Origin: Symsagittifera roscoffensis
Taxonomy: Eukaryota > Xenacoelomorpha > Acoela > Convolutidae
Direction: 5' to 3'
DNA length: 64,000 nt
NCBI RefSeq assembly: GCF_963678635.1
Contig: NC_087064.1
Coordinates: forward strand, 77,513,620 to 77,577,619
Numbering within the stretch: position 1 is the first letter of the stretch; each line of letters begins with the position of its first letter. A model generated the notes under the pieces. That model was not told where the DNA came from and ran no database searches. It was given only the letters and a program-made list of their open reading frames with translations. The translations under genes and the position numbers were made by a program. Of the stretch, positions 50,367 to 61,601 are shown in pieces.

Positions 50367-50576
50367 GACTTGACTGGAAGAGGTGACCAGCCGAGTGGGA
50401 AAGTGGTTCAGGAGCACTTGAGCTGAACCAATAGGAGACTTGACTGGAAGAGGTGACCAGCCGAGTGGGAAAGTGGTTCAGGAGCACTTGAGCTGAACCA
50501 ATAGGAGACTGGACTGGGAGAGGTGACCAGTCGAGTGGGAAAGCAGCCAAGAAGGATTTGGCAGTTCTCGAATTCT
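50367..50576 (+). repeat. 70-bp leader repeat, three copies (Element 3)
   Basis: Units start at 50367, 50437 and 50507, exactly 70 bp apart, nearly the same as in Element 2. Confidence 0.95.
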
Positions 50577-51411
50577 CAAGTTGGGCAGAACGGGTATCGT
50601 TAAAATTCACATTACATTATAGGAAATAAGTGTAAAATTGGATAAGCGATATCCCCCGGTTTTGAGAAACGTTTTTACTTGAGCAGGCCTGGAGACAGGT
50701 CTACGGTTTTCTCTTGAGAGGTTTAGCACCCGGCGCTTAAGGTAATTTTAGGCTTAAGAAGGGGGGCTAAAAAGGGGGGAGGTTAGAAGGGGGGCTGGTT
50801 AAGTTAGAAGTGAGCGGTTGTAAATTGTAAAAAGGGGGGAAATTAGAGTAACTAATTAGTCGACATCGTTGATTTAGTTACATTAGTCATTTACACGCGT
50901 TGGTCATAGGAAGCGGATATCCAAAATTGGAATTAGGTAAAGGTAGGTACCCTGGTCGGATCGGTAGGGGGGAACGGACATAGACAGTTTTTGTGATACC
51001 CCATAAGATCGCTAGCAGGGGGGAAGGAAACGCGTGGCAATTAGGTACCAGACATTTTTTCGATAGAAGGTAGACATTTGTCACCTTTGAATTTTAGGTG
51101 GGCTCATCTTTCCGTTTTTATTACTTTTTCTAGCTTGGATTTTTGTTGCATTTTGGTGAGGATTTGTGTTTAGTTTTTATACGAACAGGTGATCACAAGA
51201 TACCTGCGCACAGGTTTTGGTCTCAAGTTGCTTGGAACATTGAAAGAGAGGTAATTAAAAAGAAATAAGAAAAAGGGGGGCAGCATTTGGCTTTTAAGAG
51301 AGGGTTTTTGGGGAAATTTTACTAGAGCTTGAGTGGTGGTACAAAGTACAGTGAATCAAGAAATCCCCATAACGAAGAAGAAAGAGGTCCCATCGCTCAG
51401 ACACTTGTCAA

Positions 51412-51960
51412 CAGTCTTGGGACAGTGCCAAAGAAGTCCTGGGACAGTGTTGGACCAGAACAGTCTTGATACAGTCTTGGGACAGTGGTCTTGGGACAGT
51501 GGTCTTGGGACAGTGGTCTTGGGACAGTGGTCTTGGGACAGTGGTCTTGGGACAGTGGTCTTGGGGCAGTGGTTTTGGGACAGGGTCTTGGGACAGTGGT
51601 CTTGGGTCAGTGGTCTTGGGACAAGGGTCTTGGGACAGGGTCTTGGGACAAGGGTCTTGGGACAGTGGTCTTGGGACAGTGGTCTTGGGACAAGGGTCTT
51701 GGGACAGGTTCTTGGGACAAGGGTCTTGGGACAGTGGTCTTGGGACAGTAGTCTTGGGAAACTAGCCTTGGGATAGTAGTCTTGGGACAGTAGTCTTGGG
51801 ACACTAGCCTTGGGACAGTAGTCTTGGGACACTAGCCTTGGGACACTAGCCTTGGGACAGTAGTCTTGGGACACTAGCCTTGGGACACTAGCCTTGGGAC
51901 AGTAGTCTTGGGACACTAGCCTTGGGATAGTACTCTCAGGACAAGGGTCTTGGGATACTG
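51412..51960 (+). repeat. Leader minisatellite of Element 3 (14-bp unit)
   Basis: Dominant unit GTCTTGGGACAGTG in the first half (51475-51760) and GTCTTGGGACACTA- or CCTTGGGACA-type units in the second half. It shares the CTTGGGAC core with the other copies but has its own variant pattern, showing independent array turnover. Confidence 0.95.
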
Positions 51961-52311
51961 ACGAAGTACTGGGACACTACCGAACAGTCTTGGGACAGTA
52001 GAAAGAAGCCTGGGACGGTACAAAGAAGAGTAGGGACGGTAACTGGAAGTCTTAGGACAGTATAAAAATTGAAGTAAAATTACAACAAGTTGTTTTAAGA
52101 CAGAATTAAGACAGAACAAGACTAATTGGAACCCGGTACGGTTGGGACCACGAATAAAGAAAGTTACTCGAAGATTTTAGAGAACTGGAACAAGGTTTTT
52201 ATCACGTTGTATATTTTCTTTTAAGAATTTGTTTCCACAAAATTTTTTATTCTTAGAATAGAATTGTGTATATAATAATATTGTAAATAAGAGCAATTGT
52301 AAATAGAAATA

Positions 52312-55300
52312 ATGAGACGGAGTAGGGTACCGGTGCTTGAAAAAAGGTCAAGTGGATCAAACACGAAATATAACTCGTCGCTGCGTGGAACGACATCAAG
52401 GGGCCCAGGCAAAACAAAAAATAACTTTTCAGTTTGCATGGTCAGCACGAGGAGTGGCACCGAGAGCAAGACGCGAGAAGATGCGAGGGAAAAACAGGTG
52501 GAGCCTACAATCGAAATCGACCTAGAGACACCAGACCAGAGCGTAGATGAACTGGAGAAAAGGACGACGGAGTCAACTCCAATGCCCAATGCAGAAGGAC
52601 CAAACCCGAAACCCATAGAGTTCTCACCAATAGACAATGTGGAAGATGCAATAGGCAACACCGAAGAAACGGTGAAAGAAGACTCTCAAGTAAAAAAGAC
52701 ATCTTTTACAGAAAGGTTGGCGATGATGGTCGGAATAAAAACGAATGAAAACATGACTGAAGAACCAAAAGCTGAAAGAGCACGAACATTTGGGACAGTG
52801 AGCACGAAGACGACAGAAGCCAATCCAAGAGAGGAACAAAATAAAGCAGAAGCTACGGCCGAAGACAGACCGACGGCTGACCATGAAGAGGCTACTATTG
52901 AGCTAGGTGACTTGATGGCGAAACTGAATCAGATCGACAAAAAATTGAAGCACAGCGAAGAGGACAGAGAAGTGATAAGAAAAGAATTAAGATACAACAA
53001 ACACGAGTATCTGGATAGTTATTTTAACCTGGCTAAGGCAACAGATGAGAGACTCAAGGAGATGTCAGATAAGGTAGCAGCCACCAATGAAGAACGAGAT
53101 AAGAACATCAAAAAAGATATGCAACAGTTGAAAAACCGATATGATGATGTCAACAGCCAATTAGGTAGCCTGGAAAAGAGAATGGACACAATGAGCAAAA
53201 ATCAGGCCGAAAGTTCATGTGCAATACAGACGAAATTGGATGCAATCTTGAGAAATTCTACCTCACAAGAAATACCGGCAGCGGATCGCACGCAAGGCAC
53301 CAGAGTTGACTTTGTGGAACCACAAAGGGGCAAACGACAATCGACACCGTTGCCCTTAACCCGGGATACGGTGAGCATAGCACCAACAGCTGCTAAAACA
53401 ATCATGAAGAATGGAACGTCAAGTACAACGACTGGCCCGGGGGACTCAACAGCTAACAGCAACGCAGGTCCGGATGCTATGACATGGGCAAGCACTTGGG
53501 AGATGATGAACAGGACTCTAGAGGCCTTCGCCACGAGGAACACTGACTCGAGCGATAGGAGGGACGGAAAATCAAGAAAAACATTCAAGAAGCCAAAGGA
53601 ATTCAAAGACGACTCCGATGGATGCATCGACACTTGGGTGGAAGTGATGAGATTACACCTAGAGCAAGATAACTTAAATGATGAAAGACAAGCATGCACA
53701 GCCATACTCAGCAACTTAGAAGGCACGGCATTAAAATGCGTGGTCGCAAAGAAAGAAGAAGAACGCGACACCGCGGACAAGATCTTCGAGATATTGCTGA
53801 ATCGATTCGGGTCAGGCATGAAGGGTCACCAAGCGATGATGCGATTTGAAAAGAGAAGGCAGAGGGACGACGAGTCAATAGATTGGTTCCTAGATGATCT
53901 CGAGAGCTTGAGAAGAAGGAGTGACCCAGAGGAGTCGACAAACAGAAGAAACTTTAGCATTGCCTCGAAGTTCATTGATGGGGTAAAAAGTGACCACCTA
54001 AGGACAATGTTAGCAACATACTACACATTGTCGAAAGACAGCGCACCAACCCCAGAAGAAATGAGACAGAAATCAAGGGAATACATGCTGATGAAGCCCA
54101 AGAAATACTCATATTCAGAAAACAGGAACACACAGGGGGGAGGCCAACCCCAGAGGTCATCATGGTACAAACCTAGAGATGATATGGACAAGCGCAGATC
54201 ATGCGCGAACTGCGGGTCAGCGGACCACCACGTGGCTGACTGCACAACATACAAACAAGGCATGAAGAGCCTAGGATACGCACCGGATGAGAAGGACATG
54301 AGCCAGATGGAGGAACACGAGTACTATAGTGGCTTAATCATCAAGATAGGCGCAAGATGCTTCATCTGTAACCAGGAGGGGCACTTCAGAATGGATTGTC
54401 CCTTGTTCTGGGAAGCGGTCAAGGACCAGAGTCACCCCAAACATGAGTTGGCATTAGCGGCAGTGCAGAATCAGCGGAATAGACAAAACGAGATTGAAGC
54501 TAGGAACTTAGGAGCACCAAGCGCGGAATTGCCGACGAAAACAGTGAAAGCTGTAACACATGTTAATGGTGCGATAGAGTCCGCGGCCAGGAACTCTCTA
54601 GAGATAAACTATGAGAAAGCGGCAACGGAAGCAATTGCCAAAGTGAAACAGGATCTGGCTGCGAAAGAAATAGAGCAACGACTGAAGCTGGAGATCGAAA
54701 GACAGAATTTCAATGAGGCATTAACCGGATCAAACCCAACACCAGAGACTGTACCAGGATCAACAAAGACCGGGAATTGTAACACTGTAAAAATGGTGAC
54801 GGGAAAGCCATTCGGCATATCGAAAATCGGGGCTAGAATAATGTCGATAATCACAGTGGGCGGCCACGAGGTAACCAGAAACTTGAGCGAACCGAGCGAC
54901 CAGACAATAATGCACATTGACGTGTACGCAGATTACTTGAGTTGTATAAGCCCACAAACGACTTCTAGAGCGCTGAGAGCACTACTCACGAGAGGGGGCA
55001 GCAAGTCGGTCCGTGTTGACAACAGGTATACTGAAGCTTATGGTCCACACGAGGTGATGCTAAATATAGATGGAATAAACATCTATACCAAGACAATGAT
55101 AACATGTGACGAAGACCTAATTGGGCAAATCTACGTAGGGAAAGAAGAGTTGAAAGTGAGATCGATTGGACACTGCGCTATGCTTGAAGAAGATGCGATG
55201 CACATCGGGACAGAGGCAGATGTGACAGGGCACGTGCTAGACATAAGTGGCAAAAAGACTCAACTACGTGGGCTACTTGATACGGGAGCAGTCTTGAGCG

Positions 55301-58300
55301 TCATACCAATCGAAACTTGGGAGCGGATGGGCTTTGACAAAGGTGATTTGATAGACTCGAGAATACGGCTGTCAGCAGCAAACAAAGGGGCCCTTCGGGT
55401 GCTGGGCAGGACGCCGATAATAGCCCTCAACTTGGGGGAACGTAACCTGTGGATGAGCTTTATCGTGGTAGAAAACCTAGATGAATCTGACCAATTCATT
55501 TTGGGCAGAGACTTCATCAGGAATTTCGACGTAACGATTGATCTAAATAACGCAATGTTCAGGATACGGAACCCGGATAGGAGGTACGCAATCAAACCGG
55601 TAAATTTAATAATGGCAAATGAAAACAAAGCACCGGTATTCTTGAGTAGGAGGGTGAGGCTAAAAGCGAATGAAGCGGCAATCGTAGGCTTGAGGATGAA
55701 AAATTACAATGAACTAAGTGACAACAAGCAAGTGTGTGTAGTTCCGAACCCTAATAGTCAAAGTGCTGCTGTTTTAGGAAGATCCTTCTCGATAACGAAG
55801 AGCGGCCTCTGCGTCAGTGTCTTGTTGAATACACTTGATATACCGATCACGATACAGAGAGGGAGGAAACTGGGATATGCTTTACCGGTTAAAACTCGAT
55901 ATGAAACGATCGAGAACTCAAAACAAAATGAAGTTGTTGATTGTCCCAATCATAGGGACAAAATTTGTATCTTGAGACGATTGCAGAAAATAAAAGATAC
56001 TTCAGGTCTTATTAAATCACTTAAGTCAGAAACGGATGATGGGCTGTCGAGCTGTTCGAACTTTCCAGAGCGACCCACACTAGATGAAATGCAAAATGAG
56101 AAACCGGTTCTGCCGGAGATTGAACATTTGAGGGGCAAACTGAAAGATGAACAGCTCGAAGCCATCAAGGACGTACCAGAGCGGAACGAGGAAGTTTTTT
56201 CGAGGCATAAGGCGGATATCGGGTGTTGTAATTTCGTTGAGCATGAAATAGAACTTGAGGAAAACGCGGTACCACACAGGGAGGGGGCGAGGCGCATGAC
56301 CCCACACAAATCGGACGCGTGTAGAAAAGAAATCGAGACGTTACTAGAGTATGACATGATAGAACCATCGAAGTCACCGTGGGCGTGTGGAGTAGTGATG
56401 GCCAAAAAGAAAGGCGACCAGTTGAGGTTTTGTTGTGATTTTCGATACCTGAACTCCGTCACGGTGAAGGATGCCTATCCCATACCTAGGATTGATGAGA
56501 GCCTCTCGAAGTTAGGTGATGCAAAATTTTTTACGACTCTTGACTTAGGCTCGGCCTTTTGGCAAGTACCACTAAGGAAGCAGGACAGGGACAAGACAGG
56601 GTTTGCCTGCGAGTTGGGTCTGTTTCAATGGAAACGGATGCCGTTTGGACTTTGCAATGCCACAGCCACGTTTCAGCGATTGATGGCACACGCGCTGATA
56701 GGCGTAACGAAGAAGTATGGCAACCTGGTAATGTGCTACGTGGATAACGTGGTAATAGCGACGCCAACACTGGAAGACCACATTGAGAGACTTGACGAAG
56801 TGTTTGCATGCATGAAGAGGTCGGGGCTAAAGTGTAAACCATCAAAGTGCGAGATACTCAAGGACTCAATAAAATACTTGGGCAGGATGGTAGACAAGCA
56901 CGGCATCAGACCTGATACGGACGCCGTGGAAGCAGTCCTGACCTGGAAATCACCGAAGACGGAGCACCAGTTGATGAGCTTCCTGGGTTTCGCTAACTAT
57001 TATAGAGAGTTCATCAAAGGCTATGCAGACAAGGTATACCCGATGCAACAATTAATGAGACACAAGGGCAAGAAGTTCACGTGGAACAACGCAGCAGAAG
57101 AGTCATTCCAGAGAATAAAGAAAGAGCTATGTGAGGCACCAGTACTGGGTATGCCGACTGAGAAAGGGATGTACGTGCTGGACACGGACGCGTCGGTAGT
57201 CGCGATTTCTGGGATTCTCCACCAAGAACAAGAATGGAATGGGAAGACAGTCTTGAGACCAATAGCGTACGGGAGCAAAGTCCTGAGTGACACGGAAATG
57301 AAGTACGGAGCACCAAAAGCAGAGATGTTCGCGGTGGTTACCTTTGTCGAGAAATACAGGGCATACCTGGGCAGTGAGCCATTCAAGTTGCGAGTCGACA
57401 ATCGAGCACTGAGCTGGCTGAAAACGTACTCAATGGACCAAAGTTACATTGGGAGGTGGATAGTTCGCCTGGACGGATACAACATGATAATTGAGCATAG
57501 AACGCGAGATAAACATCAGAATGCCGACAGCTTGAGTAAGAAGACGGAGTTCTATGAGAGACAAGAGCAAAGACAAGCAGACAGACCTGAAATCAAAGAT
57601 GGCTTCTCATTCATGGACAAGGAAACGTACGACAGTCTTCCACTCACGAGATGGCTGGACAAGTCAGGCAAACCGATAGAAGATCATCCTGAATTGCCTA
57701 AAGAGCCTCCAGAAGAGCAAGAGGATTCCGATTGAGATTATACTCAAGTCGAAGATCGTGAAGGAGACGCTCAAGGCAAAAGGCTATGATCTTAACCAGG
57801 TGGAAGCAGGAACTGCACAGATAGATGATGACTTAATGAGGTTGCTCGAGAAACTATCAGATGATAAGCCCGTGATCCAAGAGAAGGGTCAAGAGGAACC
57901 GGAAGTCACTATACTTCGGAGAAAAGAGACAGTGAACGATACTGACTCATCAAGAGGAAGCGTCACTGACAGCAAAGATGTCGTGCGGTCACTAGTTGAC
58001 AAAATCCCCGAAGACATTCTGGAGCAGACCAAGGTTAGGAAAAAGAAAGTGACGTTTAAAGAAGATACTGAACACCTGGGACTAGGTCAGGAGTCCGGGG
58101 AGTGTTCCAGGTTCACGGAAGAAGGAATCAGAGAAGGAAAATTGTCCGGGGAGCGTGAAGGATGGGATGAAGACTCGGATGAGAGCAGCGAAAACCAAGA
58201 CAGTCTGTGCATGATATTGGCGGAAGAGAAGACAAGGCACCACGACAGGGAGTTACAGACGGATCCATCTTCAGGAACATACAACATGGACATACAGGAG

Positions 58301-61097
58301 ATGCGAGGTGGTGAGGAACTTGAGAAAATTGCGGTTGCAAGGAAACCATTCAGGGAACTATCATGCAACTCAAACATCAGAACGAATCTGGTGCCAGAAG
58401 ATGATATGAAAATCGTGAAAAGGATGATATGTGTGAAACTGAGTGATGACATCCACAACCCTGGTGAGATGAATGGACAGATCATGGCGCTAAAGGAGCA
58501 TGTTAAGGTGAGATATAGGCTGTCAGACCTAAAAGAGCCCAGAAGAATGACAAAATGACAAGTAACCTCTCCAAATGGATCCAGTCGGGGGTCAAGGAGA
58601 AGAAGGAACTTGAGGAAGACAGCTACAAGATCTTGAGCCAGTTCTGCAAAGAAAAGAAAGACTTACTTTATCACATAGCTGATGGGGTGGTAGCGTGCAA
58701 GAGGAGAGATGAGGAAAAGATATTACACAAACACAACCTCATCATACTACCACAATTGTACCAGACGGAGGTGCTCTTCAGATCACACGACCAGATGGGC
58801 CACCAGGGGATAGACAAAGTACAACAAAGGATACTTCACAGGTTTGATTGGCCAGAAATGAGAAAAGCTTGCGAGAGATGGGTGAATGCCTGCCTGGCAT
58901 GTCTCCAGGTAAAAGACCCAAGGAAGATGAAGTTTCCCCTCAAGTCCGTTGAGAGCTCAGAGCTCAATGAAGTGGTGCAGATAGACCATCAAAAAATCTG
59001 CATGACAGAGTCGGGATATAACCAGATACTGGTTATAATAGATCACTTCACAAAGTTGGCGGAAGCGGTTCCGTGCCAGACAGCCTCGGCCGAAGAGACA
59101 TGTGATCATTTGATAACGCATTGGATATCGCGGTATGGTTTCCAATGACTTTCCAGTCGGACAACGGCAAAACTTTCGTGGGGGACTTGACAAAAGAATT
59201 GATGAAGAGATCGCACATTGCTCAAGCACACTCGACGACCTATCATCCACAGACCAATGGGTTGGCAGAGAGACAGAACAGGACACTGGTCAACATGTTA
59301 AGGGTGTACTGCTCAAGATACATGACGGACTGGGACAAATACCTGCCACAGGTAGTAGGAGCCTACAACAGTACACAGCACTCAACGACGGGTATCAGTC
59401 CTTTCATGATGTTGACGGGCAGGGAGAGAGCAATGCCTCTGACATTCTTTTACCCGGAATACGAAGGGAAAAGGACGTCGCCTCAGGCATACGTGAAAGA
59501 AGCGATCAAAAGACAACAGGAGTTGAACGAGCTATGCAGGAGGAACACGGCGCAAGCGCAAATGAGGCAACGCAGGAAATATGACGAAAAAATATTACGA
59601 GCAAAGCCATATGAAGTGGGCCAATACGTGTGGGTCTTCCAAAATGTCATACCGCCCAAGGGAACAAAGAAACTACTCAAGAAAGGGAGGGGACCATTCA
59701 TGATAACAGAGGTTCATCAACAAGGACGGTTCTATCGCTTGAGTACTGGGCGAGCGGCACATTATGAAAATCTGAAGCCTCACGTCCCGTCCCCAGAGGA
59801 TTGGTGCATACCGAAGGACATGGAGGGTCTTGAGTACCTGGTGGTAGAGCCAGCGTGTGAAGTGAATGAAAAAGGCACCAGAGAGAAAAATGATGGTAAT
59901 GAGAACTTGAGTTTGGACGACAACGAAAAGATAGGAGGGGAGTCTGATGCAGGATCATTTGTAGAAGAAGACTGGAACGACCCGGAGCAAGATGAGGTGC
60001 CGAAGTGGATGGAGCCGGATCGACTGACACCACCGGAAACCAGGACTGGCAATCGTAAACGCACCGGCATGAGGTACAACAGGTACGGGGATGACTTCTT
60101 GATCGATAAGATACAGCCAGACAAGTTGGGCGACGAACTACTGAGCGCAGGCGAACTGGAAGCCGGAGAGGAATGGCAGGCCATTGACGATGGTGGACAC
60201 TATCCGCAGGAAGACCACTCGACGCCGGAATTAGAGACGGATCTCGAGCAGAGTGAGTTAGAAAGGAGGGAGAACACGAACTTGAGGATACTAGAGTGGA
60301 TGCGCGATGTCAAAGACGAGAGCCACGAAGGACAAAGCATTCAACAAGTCGATGTATCAGCGGCAAATTACATGAAGACAGAGGACCCTCTTTTCGGATG
60401 GACGGCAACAGACAGGCCACTGGACATTCCTCAGGACAATTCAGACCCGACAACATCGACGGGGACGTCGATAAATATTTTTGTCCGGTGAGTGGGGGTA
60501 GGACTTACCCACACCGAAAATTTGATGATAAAGAAGCTCAAGGAAGTGAGAGAAACAAGCGAATTGGAACTGAAAGAAGAAGAGCCGGAGCCTACCATAG
60601 GTCGGAATTTCAAAACGAAATTTGAAATACCCAATGAGTACTCGGAGAACATCATGATAACGGATAGTGACTTCATCCTGTCAAACAGGACTAGCGCGAT
60701 CTGCATCACGGCGGACATGAGTTTCAAATCAAGCTTGGAAGCTGACTTCAGAAGAGAGTACCAGAACGTGGAGTTTCTGTTCAGACAGAGACCAGGACTA
60801 TGAGGGATGGCAGCGCTTCCACCATCAGTAGCACAAGTCCCTGGCAAATATCTGTGCTTCCTAGTGACGAGGGTCAATGACAGGAACACAATTGATCCCG
60901 AACACGTGATGTTGGCACTAACAAGAATACGAGACTTCATGACTGAAAGAGGAATAACGGAGGTCTCAATGCCGGTGTATGACCCAAACAGGGGCAAACT
61001 GAGCTCGAGGGAATTGTACACCATCCTACATGTAGTCTTTGCGGAAACTGAGATAATGGTGTATCTGCACAAAAAATACTACTTGAGAATCGCCTGA
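52312..61097 (+). pseudogene. Gag-Pol of Element 3, inactivated, RT active site YVDN
   Basis: The first open part (52312-57735) covers coiled coil, capsid-like region, both CCHC knuckles, protease, RT and RNase H. The RT box reads YVDN: a GAC to AAC change at 56746-56748 removes one of the two catalytic aspartates. A small deletion near 57712 shifts the frame in the RNase H-integrase linker. One-base losses shift it again near 58535 and in the integrase near 59142. TGA codons at 60489-60491 and 60804-60806 break the C-terminal extension on either side of the start of the macro-like domain. The last part (60807-61097) is the end of that domain. Confidence 0.93.
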
Positions 61098-61601
61098 GTT
61101 GGGGACACGGGGGTCTCGAGTTGGGTGTGAGGGAGGAGTCTTGAGTTAGGTACTGGGGTGCGGCACAGGTAAAGGGATCTTAAGACGTGATTGGCATGAC
61201 AATTAAATTTTAAAAAGAATTAACGGTGCTAAAACACAAAATGAATCTGCATGCTTTTAAGGAAATTCCAATTGAATCGTTTTAAATAGAAGGAAAATGA
61301 TAAGATTTTAACCATACTGGTAAAAGGGGGGGGGGGTTTCTAGGTTAGGAGCATGACATGTTAGGTCTTAATGTGGTTTCTGTTTTCAGATCAAGTTTGA
61401 AAAACAAAGTTGAAAATCCAACTACACTCAAGCGAGAGACAGAAAGAGAAATCTTGATTGAACTCGCGATAATCGACACCTACAGCAAGTGTTTGCAAGG
61501 GAACATTTCTAGAGAATTCTTGAGTTGGGTAATACTTGAGTCGGTAAGGTAATTCTTGAGCTGGTTAACATATACCTGTATACATCCCGAAGTCACAAAG
61601 A
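61098..61601 (+). other. Element 3 gag-pol/ORF2 spacer with candidate intron
   Basis: Donor CAG|GTAAAGG (GT at 61169) and acceptor CTGTTTTCAG|AT (AG ending 61389) define a 221-bp candidate intron. A short 20-bp-period repeat follows at 61515-61567 (two units plus a shortened one), ending about 35 bp before the ORF2 ATG. Confidence 0.6.

Larger units (their letters stand above)
49859..52311 (+). other. Element 3 leader (5' UTR)
   Basis: 2.45 kb with candidate primer-binding site (49870-49883), anti-B-box string (49905-49918), 70-bp array, G-run cluster and minisatellite. TATAAAAA lies at 52061-52068, about 245 bp before the gag-pol ATG. No protein is supported. Confidence 0.8.

Noticed and set aside
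59140..59145. Frameshift in Element 3 integrase as possible programmed frameshift
   Set aside because: A one-base loss relative to Element 2 in the middle of the integrase core, absent in the other copies.
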